Origin: Acidobacteriota bacterium
GTDB lineage: Bacteria > Acidobacteriota > Terriglobia > Terriglobales > Acidobacteriaceae
Reading direction: 5' to 3'
NCBI GenBank assembly: GCA_018268755.1
Contig: JAFDVW010000013.1
Location: 345,297-409,296, forward strand
DNA length: 64,000 nucleotides
Numbering within the stretch: position 1 is the first letter of the stretch; each line of letters starts with the position of its first letter. This document shows, piece after piece, positions 1 through 7,406 of this stretch. Position numbers and translations under genes: made by a program. The notes beneath the pieces were generated by a model. It searched no databases and was not told the DNA's origin. It was given only the letters and a program-made list of their open reading frames with translations.

Positions 1-153
<153 letters not shown>

Positions 154-256
154 TCAGCTTCGATTCTAGCATCGTAAAAGCAATCGCCGCGAAACCGAGG
201 TCCTCTGTTAGAAGCAGGGGGTGGCGTCGCGGCGGCGGATTCTGCTTTCTAAAAAT

Positions 257-652
257 TCAGTTCTGGGGTTTGCTTTCAGTTTTATCCGCGTCTGATTTCT
301 TGAAGACTTTCCCTACCGATTTCGCGCCTTTCTTCACACCTTTTCCGGTCTTCTTGGCCGCGTCCTTGGTGGTGTCCGCAGTTTTGTCGGCGGCCTTCTC
401 GGTCCCCGCGGCGGTCTTGTGGGCCGCCGTCTTGGTGGCGTCGCTGGTGTCTTTGGCGGCGTCCTTGGAAACATCCGCAGTTTTGTCGGCCGCTTTTTTC
501 GTGCCCTCCACGGTCTTATGGGCGGCCTTTTTGGTGGCATCACCGGTGTCTTTAGCGGCTTTATCAACATCGGAGCCGACGCCCTGGGCATGGGCGAAAG
601 CACCCGCACCCAACAAAATAGCAATCACTACTGTCAAGAATCTGCCCTTCAT
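257..652 (-). CDS. Exported lysine-rich LEA-like repeat protein
   Basis: A 131-residue protein with a signal peptide (MKGRFLTVVIAILLGAGAFAHA) followed almost entirely by degenerate ~11-residue repeats of the type K-A-A-x-K-T-x-x-x-T-K, ending in a K/G-rich tail. The composition (Lys, Ala, Thr, Asp, almost no aromatics) resembles group 3 LEA proteins and other desiccation-type amphipathic helices. An in-frame ATG lies 42 bases further upstream, but the start at 652 has a good Shine-Dalgarno (GGAGG) and begins exactly at the signal peptide. It sits between recX and alaS on the same strand. Function is inferred from composition only; a structural periplasmic or nucleic-acid-coating role is equally possible. 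Confidence 0.7.
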   Translation of the reverse strand: MKGRFLTVVIAILLGAGAFAHAQGVGSDVDKAAKDTGDATKKAAHKTVEGTKKAADKTADVSKDAAKDTSDATKTAAHKTAAGTEKAADKTADTTKDAAKKTGKGVKKGAKSVGKVFKKSDADKTESKPQN

Positions 653-716
653 GGTTCCTCCAGTGGGGAAGCAGTATGACAGCATGGAAGGCAAATGCGC
701 AATGTGGCTTGCTGTG

Positions 717-1253
717 TTATTCAGAAGTTTCCTCGTTCAACATGCCGAGCAGTTCTTCGTCGACATCCCACTTCTTGAGGATGGCAAAGATGGTTTTCGA
801 GCTGAAGCCGGCCCGCGTCAGCTGGCGGAAGATGCGCGCGGCTTCCTTCTGGGTCGCGGGTTTTTGCAGACGTTTGCGCTGCAAATAGGCGCGCGCCAGC
901 TTTTCCTCGCTGACTTCGTCATAGGCCGCTCCCACGGCCTTTTCAATAACCTCGCCGTGCACGCCTTTGACCTTGAGGTCGGTGATGACGCGGCGGCGGC
1001 CGAATTTCTCATTGTCGCGGCGCAGCGAGGAGTAGGTGGCGGCGTACCTGGCGTCGTTCAGGTAGCCGTTGTCTTTCAGGCGGCGGATGATCAGTTCGAT
1101 CAGGGTCTGTCCCAGCTCGGTCTCGGCCTCGACTTTATTGCGCAGCAACCGCTTCAGCTCCGCCACCGTGCGCATGCGGCGGGCCAGCGCGCCCAGGGCG
1201 TACTCGTAAAGCTCGCCTTCGCTGTAAACCTTTTTGGGTCGGGAGAACGGCAT
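717..1253 (-). CDS. recX: RecX regulatory protein
   Basis: A 178-residue protein of the RecX family, which binds RecA filaments and modulates recombinase activity. It is built of repeated three-helix modules: YALGALARRMRTVAELKRLL, then GYLNDARYAATY with RDNEKFGRRRVITDLKVKGV, and a C-terminal module ending FSSKTIFAILKKW. Length fits the family (about 150-260 aa). recA itself is not in the window. It is separated from the upstream pilT by a strong intrinsic terminator, so it probably has its own promoter. Confidence 0.9.
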   Translation of the reverse strand: MPFSRPKKVYSEGELYEYALGALARRMRTVAELKRLLRNKVEAETELGQTLIELIIRRLKDNGYLNDARYAATYSSLRRDNEKFGRRRVITDLKVKGVHGEVIEKAVGAAYDEVSEEKLARAYLQRKRLQKPATQKEAARIFRQLTRAGFSSKTIFAILKKWDVDEELLGMLNEETSE

Positions 1254-1320
1254 AGGGAAACGTTAGCCTGTCGCGGGTTGCGATGCAACGTGCTGGACAG
1301 GTCCAGGTTTCCAGAGCGAC

Positions 1321-1348
1321 AAAAAAGGACGGGCCCATGGGCCCGTCC
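1321..1348 (-). terminator. Intrinsic terminator after pilT
   Basis: A perfect 20-base GC-rich palindrome (GACGGGCCCATGGGCCCGTC, 1328-1347) is followed on the minus strand by six T residues (1326-1321). It lies 20 bases past the pilT stop codon and before recX, as expected for a Rho-independent terminator. Confidence 0.85.
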
Positions 1349-1367
1349 CCGGAAAAGCAGCAGAAAA

Positions 1368-2492
1368 CTAGCGTCCGCCGAAGCCGGCGGCCTGCATGGA
1401 GTTTTTGGAAATGTCGCTGGTCGAAGAGATGCCCTGCATGCGCAACTTGAAGTCGTCGGCGTTGGAGGCGTTTTCGAGAGCGGTTTCGTAGTTGATGAGG
1501 CCGGCCTGGAACAAGTCCCAGAGCGACTGGTCGAAGGTCTGCATGCCGTATTGCGAGGTGCCGGCGGAAATGGCGTCGCGCACCGCGCGCGTCTTCTCCG
1601 GGACCAGAATACATTCCCGGATGTAGGCGGTGTTGATCATGACTTCCACGGCGGGCACGCGGCCTTCGCCGTCACAGCGTTTCACCAGGCGTTGGCTGAT
1701 GATGGCGCGTAGAACGGCCGCCAGCTGCAGGCGGATCTGCTTCTGCTCCGGCGGCGGGAAGACGGCAATAATACGGTTGATGGTTTCCACCGCGTCCAGC
1801 GTGTGCAACGTGGAGAACACCATGTGGCCGGTTTCGGCGGCATGCAGCGCCGTGCTGATGGTTTCCATGTCACGCATTTCGCCCACCAGGATGACGTCGG
1901 GGTCCTGACGGAGGGAAGCGCGCAAGGCGGCGGAGAAGGAAGGTGTATCGACCTCAATTTCCCGCTGGTTGACGTAGCCCTTCTTGTCGCGGTGCAGGAA
2001 TTCGATGGGGTCTTCGATGGTGATGATGTGTTCGGCGCGGGTCGAGTTGATGCGGTCGACCATGGCGGCCAGCGTGGTGGATTTACCGGAGCCGGTGACG
2101 CCGGTGACCAGCACCAGGCCGCGTGGCATGTCGCAAATCTGCTCCACGATCTTGGGCAGGTAGAGTTCGTCGAGTGCGCGGATCTTGGTGGGGATTACGC
2201 GCAGCACCAGTCCCACTTGTCCGCGTTGCTGGAAGACGTTCACGCGGAAGCGGCCCAGACCAGCGACGCCGTAGGCCATATCAATTTCCGTGGTTTCCTT
2301 GAATTTCTGTTTCTGCCGCGCCGACATCATGCTGAAAGCCATGGTCAGCATGTCTTCGGCGCTGATGCGCGGCTGGTCGGTCAGCGGGATCAATTCCCCG
2401 TCCACCCGCAAGTGGGGATAGTTTCCTACCTTCAGGTGCAAGTCAGAAGAACGCCGCTCCATCGCGACGCGCAGCAGGTCATCAATATTCAT
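1368..2492 (-). CDS. pilT: Type IV pilus retraction ATPase PilT
   Basis: A 374-residue secretion ATPase of the PilT/PilU family, the hexameric cytoplasmic motor that depolymerises type IV pili for twitching. Visible motifs are Walker A GVTGSGKST (about 131-139), the Asp box IITIEDPIEFLH (156-167), Walker B VILVGEMRD (200-208) and the His box ETGHMVFSTLHT (220-231). An upstream ATG at 2540 exists, but the start at 2492 gives the standard N-terminus (MNIDDLL) and is preceded by a GGGGAAG Shine-Dalgarno. No other pilus genes are in the window. PilU cannot be excluded from motifs alone. Confidence 0.9.
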   Translation of the reverse strand: MNIDDLLRVAMERRSSDLHLKVGNYPHLRVDGELIPLTDQPRISAEDMLTMAFSMMSARQKQKFKETTEIDMAYGVAGLGRFRVNVFQQRGQVGLVLRVIPTKIRALDELYLPKIVEQICDMPRGLVLVTGVTGSGKSTTLAAMVDRINSTRAEHIITIEDPIEFLHRDKKGYVNQREIEVDTPSFSAALRASLRQDPDVILVGEMRDMETISTALHAAETGHMVFSTLHTLDAVETINRIIAVFPPPEQKQIRLQLAAVLRAIISQRLVKRCDGEGRVPAVEVMINTAYIRECILVPEKTRAVRDAISAGTSQYGMQTFDQSLWDLFQAGLINYETALENASNADDFKLRMQGISSTSDISKNSMQAAGFGGR

Positions 2493-2555
2493 TCGACACT
2501 TCCCCTTAGAGGGCTTGTCTATGATGACCCGGATCGTCACCTAACCCAAGATGAC

Positions 2556-2927
2556 CTAAGTAACGGAGGGCTCCGCCGGATCGGGAGGGGAGGGGCTGGC
2601 GGCCGTTTCTTCCGCGTTCCAGCCTTTGGCGATGCGGTCCAGCTCCCCCAGTACCTTCTCGATATCGCGCATGCGATTGGTGATGCCATAGGTGACGCAG
2701 GGAGGGATAGTGGGCTCGTATTTGCGGTAAATGAAGCCCCGCTCCTCCAGCGTGCGCAGGCGCTCGGTCAGGACGCGGGAAGAGATCCCCTCAATTTGCC
2801 GGCGCAGAACGCTGAAACGCTGCGGCCCATTCCGGCTCAGGGACCACAGGATGTGCATGGTCCAGGGCCGGGTCAGAATTTCCAGCAGTCCGGAGATCTG
2901 ACACGGATTGGACTCCCGTCTTTTCAT
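2556..2927 (-). CDS. HxlR-family transcriptional regulator (quinone/redox type likely)
   Basis: A 123-residue winged-helix regulator of the HxlR family: a Cys near the N-terminus (position 9), a KW-like helix (RPWTMHILWSL), then the recognition region FSVLRRQIEGISSRVLTERLRTLEERGFIYRKYEP. The N-terminal Cys is the position used as a redox/quinone sensor in YodB and related HxlR proteins. It is divergent from azoR and the qorB-like gene, which matches both the QorR/qorB and YodB/azoR pairings known in other bacteria. I infer that it represses the divergent operon and itself under non-stress conditions. Confidence 0.88.
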   Translation of the reverse strand: MKRRESNPCQISGLLEILTRPWTMHILWSLSRNGPQRFSVLRRQIEGISSRVLTERLRTLEERGFIYRKYEPTIPPCVTYGITNRMRDIEKVLGELDRIAKGWNAEETAASPSPPDPAEPSVT

Positions 2928-2933
2928 GGAATT

Positions 2934-2976
2934 AAGTTACTATAAAGTTACCAATTTTGTAAAGAGCTCAAGTTAC
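2934..2976. promoter_or_regulatory. Candidate HxlR operator region (three AAGTTAC repeats)
   Basis: The AT-rich divergent intergenic region carries three direct copies of AAGTTAC at 2934-2940, 2945-2951 and 2970-2976. The first two are 11 bp apart, one helical turn. It lies immediately upstream of the hxlR start and ahead of the azoR start, so bound regulator could control both. The repeats are seen directly; the operator role is inferred. Confidence 0.5.
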
Positions 2977-3031
2977 TTTTTGAAACTATTCGGCATTCCT
3001 CTCATCCAAACAAGTGTTTTGGGAGGATGTC

Positions 3032-3643
3032 ATGACTTTACTTCACGTGGATTCGAGCGCCCGCCACACCTCGGTATCGCGCCAACTGACCAGCCAATTT
3101 GTGGAAACCTGGAAGAAGGAAAACCCCAGCGGAGAAGTCATCACACGGGATTTGGCGGCCACCCATTTGCCGCTGATTACCGATGAGTGGACGCAGGCGT
3201 CTTTTTCCGAGCCGGAGCAATGGACGGGGGCGCAAAAAGCGGCCATCGCGGCTTCCGATGAACTGGTGGCCGAAATTCTACGCGCCGACACCATCGTGAT
3301 TGGGGCGCCCATGTACAACTTCACCATCCCCGCGCCCTTGAAGGGATGGATCGATCAGATCGTGCGCAGCAAAAAGACCTTCAGCTATGGGCCGGAAGGG
3401 CCAAAAGGATTGCTGGCGGGCAAGAAAGTGTTCGTGATTACTTCCCGCGCCGGCGCCTACGGACCGGGAAGTCCCTTTGAGAAAGCCGACTTTCAGGCGC
3501 CTTACCTGCGCTTCATCCTCAGTTTCATCGGGCTGACCGATGTGACCTTTATCCACGCCGAGCACCAGGGGCGGGAAGGTGCGGAAAGCGCGCGGCAGGC
3601 GGCCGTAGCCCAGATCCAGCAAGCGGTGCATGGGGCCCACTGA
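3032..3643 (+). CDS. azoR: FMN-dependent NADH-azoreductase / quinone reductase AzoR
   Basis: A 203-residue flavodoxin-fold oxidoreductase of the AzoR family, which reduces azo compounds and quinones with two electrons from NAD(P)H. Family blocks seen: LLHVDSSARHTSVSRQLT (phosphate-binding loop for FMN), GAPMYNFTIPAPLKGWIDQIVRSKKTFSY (FMN-binding core, about 93-121), and TSRAGAYGPGSPFEKADFQ. The start at 3032 is chosen because GGGAGG sits 5 bases upstream and it begins at the first beta strand; an in-frame ATG at 3014 is not favoured. First gene of a three-gene operon divergent from hxlR. Confidence 0.92.
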   Translation: MTLLHVDSSARHTSVSRQLTSQFVETWKKENPSGEVITRDLAATHLPLITDEWTQASFSEPEQWTGAQKAAIAASDELVAEILRADTIVIGAPMYNFTIPAPLKGWIDQIVRSKKTFSYGPEGPKGLLAGKKVFVITSRAGAYGPGSPFEKADFQAPYLRFILSFIGLTDVTFIHAEHQGREGAESARQAAVAQIQQAVHGAH

Positions 3644-3735
3644 TCCAGGGCCGAGGTGGCCCCAGGCGGAGAAAGATATGCTTCCTTGCGCCCCGGGCCA
3701 CATCGAAGATTTAGGCAGCAAGAAAGGGAAAGACG

Positions 3736-4641
3736 ATGGGAGAACAGAATCCGACGATTTTGGTCACCGGAGCATCCGGACACTTAGGCCGGAGAGTGGT
3801 GGATCTCCTGTTGGAAGCGAACGCCGGTCCACTCATAGCAACCACGCGCCATCCGGAGAAACTGGGGGATTTTGCAAAACGCGGCGTGACGGTTCGCAAG
3901 GCGGACTTCAACGATCAGGAATCGCTGGTCCAGGCCTTTGGCGGAGCGCAGCGTGTCCTGCTGATCAGCACCGATGCTTTGGATGCCGCGGGGACCCGCT
4001 TGCGGCAGCATCGGACGGCCATTGCCGCCGCGCAACGGGCGGGAGTAAAGCAGGTGGTGTACACCTCCATGCCGAATCCGGAGGACTCCCCGATCTCCTT
4101 TGCTCCAGACCATCGAGGCACGGAAGAGACGCTGGCCAACAGCCAGCTGGGCTGGACCATCCTGCGCAACAACTGGTACATGGATTATCTCCTTATGTCG
4201 CTAGTGCCCGCAGTTACCCACGGCAAGCTCTATGGGGCAGCAGGAAACGGGGGAGCCGCCTATGTGACGCGCGAAGATTGTGCCCTGGCGGCGGTGGCGG
4301 CTCTGACCTCTTCAGAAAGCAGCAACCGTGTCTACAACATTACCGGCCCGACTGTAGTCAGCAATGAGGAACTGGTCAAGCTGGTCAGCCAGGTAAGCGG
4401 TCGCGCGGTAGAGTATGTCAACCTGCCGGCGCAGGATTTCAAGGCAGGATTGGTGCGCGCCGGGTTGCCGGAGGGGTTTGCCCAGATTCTGGCCGAATCT
4501 GACTTGGCGAAATTACAAGGGAAACTGGGCCCCGCCAGCCAGGATTTTCAGACCTTGACCGGCCGGGTGCCGGTCAGCGTGGCGGAGTTTCTGACCGCGC
4601 ATAAAGACGAGCTCAGCGCGTCGCCGGGGAAGGTTCATTGA
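3736..4641 (+). CDS. NAD(P)H-binding NmrA/QorB-like oxidoreductase
   Basis: A 301-residue protein of the atypical short-chain dehydrogenase / NmrA group, closest in outline to the quinone oxidoreductase QorB (YtfG). The N-terminus has the Rossmann glycine motif ILVTGASGHLGRRVVDLL, followed by an acidic-to-basic TTRHPEKL cofactor loop. A YTSMPNPEDSP segment and an NNWYMDY block follow, as in the NmrA/QOR2 family. It lies 92 bases after azoR and 37 bases before the dioxygenase. Substrate is probably a quinone, inferred from family and neighbours. Confidence 0.85.
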   Translation: MGEQNPTILVTGASGHLGRRVVDLLLEANAGPLIATTRHPEKLGDFAKRGVTVRKADFNDQESLVQAFGGAQRVLLISTDALDAAGTRLRQHRTAIAAAQRAGVKQVVYTSMPNPEDSPISFAPDHRGTEETLANSQLGWTILRNNWYMDYLLMSLVPAVTHGKLYGAAGNGGAAYVTREDCALAAVAALTSSESSNRVYNITGPTVVSNEELVKLVSQVSGRAVEYVNLPAQDFKAGLVRAGLPEGFAQILAESDLAKLQGKLGPASQDFQTLTGRVPVSVAEFLTAHKDELSASPGKVH

Positions 4642-4678
4642 TTTTATTGAAACAGGACGTTCAGCTCTGGTCCTAAAT

Positions 4679-5482
4679 ATGAAAATTTCATCCAGCAAGA
4701 TGCCGGTTCTCTTTCTGCCCCACGGCGGTGGCCCGTGCTTCTTCATGGATTGGAACCCGCCGGATACCTGGAAGAAGATGGCGGAGTGGCTGGGCCGTGT
4801 GCATGAGACGATTCCAGCGCCCAAGGCGATGGTTGTCATCTCCGGGCACTGGGAGGAGCCGGAATTTTCCCTTACCGGAGCGGCCCGTCCGCCGCTGATT
4901 TATGACTATTCCGGCTTTCCCCCGCATACCTATCAATTGACGTATCCCGCCCCGGGCTCGCCGGAGTTGGCGGAGCGAGTGGGTGTTTTGCTCAGAGAAG
5001 CGGGAATCCCGGCGCGCGCCGATGCGACCCGCGGTTTTGATCACGGCGTGTTTATTCCGTTCAAGGTGGTGTATCCCGAGGCGCAGATTCCCATTGTGCA
5101 GCTTTCGCTGCACGCCGGCCTCGATCCGGCGGTGCATCTTGCGGCGGGACGGGCGTTGCAGCCCCTGCGCGAAGAGGGGATCCTCATCGCCGGCAGCGGC
5201 ATGAGCTATCACAACATGCGCGGCTTCTTCAGCGGGCGGGCGCTTCCCGGTTCCGATCAGTTCGACGCCTGGCTGAGCGAAGCGGTGACGGCCGAGCCGC
5301 ATCTCCGGGACGTCCAATTGCAGAAATGGCAAGGCGCGCCCTCGGCACGGGAGGCGCATCCGCGCGAGGAGCATCTGATTCCGCTGATGGTCGCCGCCGG
5401 GGCCGCGGGCGAGGACCGGGGAGTCAAGACGTTCTCCGACCGGGTGATGGGGGCGACGGTCTCGGCGTATCGCTTCGGATGA
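4679..5482 (+). CDS. DODA-type extradiol aromatic ring-opening dioxygenase
   Basis: A 267-residue LigB-superfamily protein of the 4,5-DOPA dioxygenase (YgiD-like) type, which cleaves catechols at a non-haem metal centre. Characteristic blocks are LFLPHGGGPCFFMD (first metal-binding His), VISGHWEEPEF (second His), FDHGVFIPFKVVYPEA (third conserved His) and GSGMSYHNMRGF. The downstream position after two quinone reductases suggests that the operon clears reactive quinones and catechols. The start at 4679 has no strong Shine-Dalgarno; a second ATG seven codons on is possible. The exact aromatic substrate is unknown. Confidence 0.87.
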   Translation: MKISSSKMPVLFLPHGGGPCFFMDWNPPDTWKKMAEWLGRVHETIPAPKAMVVISGHWEEPEFSLTGAARPPLIYDYSGFPPHTYQLTYPAPGSPELAERVGVLLREAGIPARADATRGFDHGVFIPFKVVYPEAQIPIVQLSLHAGLDPAVHLAAGRALQPLREEGILIAGSGMSYHNMRGFFSGRALPGSDQFDAWLSEAVTAEPHLRDVQLQKWQGAPSAREAHPREEHLIPLMVAAGAAGEDRGVKTFSDRVMGATVSAYRFG

Positions 5483-5500
5483 GGCGGGCTTCCCAAAGCA

Positions 5501-5531
5501 AAAAGGGCGCGGAATCCGCGCCCCTTTTTAT
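5501..5531. terminator. Bidirectional intrinsic terminator
   Basis: A GC-rich hairpin (GGGCGCGGA paired with TCCGCGCCC) is flanked by A-rich sequence on the left and a T tract on the right, so it can end the dioxygenase operon on the plus strand and the convergent ilvE on the minus strand. Confidence 0.85.
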
Positions 5532-5544
5532 TGCGAAAAAATGC

Positions 5545-6492
5545 TTACACTCCGACGGGCTGCTTGCTTCCCACCGGGACGGCAGTAAACCAGTTGTGAC
5601 GATCAGCCTTTTCGCCGTGCACAATAGCGAAGAATTCCTTCTGGATCGCTTTGGTGACCGGGCCAATCGCGCCGTTGCCCACGGTGATCTTATCCACCGA
5701 GCGAATGGGCGTGACTTCGGCCGCGGTGCCGGTAAAGAAGACTTCGTCCGAGATGTAGAGCATCTCGCGCGGAATGCCGGATTCGACGATGGGAATGTTC
5801 AGATCGCGGGCAATCTGCAGCACGGAGTCGCGCGTGATGCCGGGTAACACCGAGTTGCCGAGCGGCGCGGTCTGCAGCACGCCGTTGCGCACCACAAACA
5901 GATTTTCGCCGGAACCTTCGCTGACGTAGCCGTTGGAATCGAGCGCGATGCCCTCGACATAGCCGTTGACAATGGCTTCCATCTTGATGAGCTGGGAGTT
6001 CATGTAGTTGGCGCCCGCTTTGGCCATGGCGGGCAGTGTGTTGGGGGCCATGCGCGTCCATGAGGAGACGCAGACATCCACACCGTGGTCCCCGTCGCCC
6101 CCCAGGTATTTACCCCAGGGGAAGTTGGCGATGTAGACCTCAGTGGGTGCGTTCAGCGGGCTCACTCCGGCCTCGCCGTAGCCGCGAAATGCGATCGGGC
6201 GGATGTAACAGGGCCATGTGCCGTTGGTTTTGACCACCTCGCTCATGGCCGTTACCAATTCCTCGCGCGTGTATTCCAGGTCCATGCGGTAAATCTTGGC
6301 GGAGTCCAGCAGTCGCTGCATGTGCTCCTGGGCCCGGAAGATGGCCGGACCGCTGGGCAGGTTGTAGCAGCGTACCCCTTCGAATACCGACGAACCGTAG
6401 TGCACCACGTGCGACATCACGTGGATTTGCGCGGCGTCCCAAGGAATCAATTTACCGTTGTGCCAGATTTTCTCCGTTTTCTGAATGGGCAT
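5545..6492 (-). CDS. ilvE: Branched-chain amino acid aminotransferase
   Basis: A 315-residue fold-type IV PLP enzyme, the last step of Val/Leu/Ile biosynthesis. Recognisable parts are HYGSSVFEGVRCY (about 36-48), RPIAFRGYG, the MAKAGANYMNSQLIKMEA segment with the PLP-binding Lys, the EGSGENLFVVR motif and LPGITRDSVLQIARDL. The upstream in-frame ATG at 6582 is rejected because the ATG at 6492 has GAGGAG upstream and yields the usual IlvE N-terminus. No ilv or leu genes are adjacent. It shares a terminator with the convergent dioxygenase operon. Confidence 0.95.
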   Translation of the reverse strand: MPIQKTEKIWHNGKLIPWDAAQIHVMSHVVHYGSSVFEGVRCYNLPSGPAIFRAQEHMQRLLDSAKIYRMDLEYTREELVTAMSEVVKTNGTWPCYIRPIAFRGYGEAGVSPLNAPTEVYIANFPWGKYLGGDGDHGVDVCVSSWTRMAPNTLPAMAKAGANYMNSQLIKMEAIVNGYVEGIALDSNGYVSEGSGENLFVVRNGVLQTAPLGNSVLPGITRDSVLQIARDLNIPIVESGIPREMLYISDEVFFTGTAAEVTPIRSVDKITVGNGAIGPVTKAIQKEFFAIVHGEKADRHNWFTAVPVGSKQPVGV

Positions 6493-6693
6493 GGAAGCTC
6501 CTCGACTGCCGGGGCCGCAATCTTGGCGGATCACAGCAAAAAGGCAGGAATGCTTCATTATAACTGAGGGAGTGTGCTGCATGAGGGCATTCCGTGACCG
6601 GTAATTTTGATCCGTGGGACTAAACTTTTGTAACAGCGAGGTGAATTTCCGGTTGAATTGCCGGCGGCGGAATTTTAGTCTGTCAGCCTACCT

Positions 6694-7347
6694 ATGCGTT
6701 CTTTGGTTCTGGCAATTTCTTTTCTTTCTTCTCCACTGTGGATGTGGGCCGGAGGCCGGGATCTGCTGCTGGCGGACGTGTCCTCGCAAGCGGTGCAGAA
6801 TGCCCGCGCCGACGCCGACAAACTGTCGCGCATGCAAGACATGACCATGTTGCGGCGTTTTGTGCAGGAAGGGTATCTGGTGTCAGTGCCGCAGAGCACA
6901 CGGCATTATTATCTGCACAGCATTCCTGCGCCTTACCAATATTGCCGGCCCTTCACCAAGCAGTTTCTGGAGCGGATCAGCAGCCAGTACCAGGCCAAGT
7001 TCAAGACCCGTTTGCGGGTGAGCAGCATGGTGCGGACGGTGGGACGGCAGATGAAGCTGGCGCGCTGGAACAGCAATGCGGCCGATGCGACGGGTGCGCT
7101 GCAATCCTCACACCTTACCGGCGCGACCATCGATATCTCCAAGCGTGATATGTCGCCCCAGGCCCGGCGGTGGATGCGCGATGTTCTGTACTCGCTGCGG
7201 CGGCAAGGATATATCTACGCCATCGAAGAGTTCAACGAGCCGGTGTTCCACGTCATGGTCTACGCGAATTATCCGCGATATGTCCGTCAGCTGGGCCGGG
7301 CGAGGACCGTCGCCGTGAACGATTCTTCCCCAGAAGACGTGGAATAG
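6694..7347 (+). CDS. Exported DUF5715 protein with M15-like peptidase motifs
   Basis: A 217-residue protein with an N-terminal signal segment (MRSLVLAISFLSSPLWMWA). The core holds SSHLTGATIDISK (about 135-147) and, near the C-terminus, EEFNEPVFHVMVY. These resemble the S-x-H-x-x-G-x-x-x-D and E-x-x-x-H zinc-ligand motifs of M15 D-Ala-D-Ala/VanY peptidases. I recognise the overall sequence as DUF5715-like. A periplasmic peptidoglycan-trimming role is an inference from those motifs. No clear Shine-Dalgarno is seen before the ATG at 6694. Confidence 0.65.
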   Translation: MRSLVLAISFLSSPLWMWAGGRDLLLADVSSQAVQNARADADKLSRMQDMTMLRRFVQEGYLVSVPQSTRHYYLHSIPAPYQYCRPFTKQFLERISSQYQAKFKTRLRVSSMVRTVGRQMKLARWNSNAADATGALQSSHLTGATIDISKRDMSPQARRWMRDVLYSLRRQGYIYAIEEFNEPVFHVMVYANYPRYVRQLGRARTVAVNDSSPEDVE

Positions 7348-7354
7348 TATCTCG

Positions 7355-7384
7355 CAAAAAAATGGCGCCGCAGGGCGGCGCCAT
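7355..7384 (-). terminator. Intrinsic terminator of the DUF4015 gene
   Basis: The stem ATGGCGCCG / CGGCGCCAT (7362-7370 with 7376-7384) is followed on the minus strand by a run of T (7361-7356). It is placed just beyond the stop codon at 7407. Confidence 0.8.
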
Positions 7385-7406
7385 CCGGGTCCTTCATCGC
7401 TAAAAT

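Noticed and set aside
270..1712. 480-residue plus-strand open frame across recX and the LEA-like gene
   Set aside because: Antisense to recognised genes and a terminator; no family features.
1803..2945. 380-residue plus-strand open frame
   Set aside because: Antisense to pilT and hxlR.
6493..6693. T-box or leader attenuator before ilvE
   Set aside because: No specifier-loop or antiterminator/terminator pair could be recognised.
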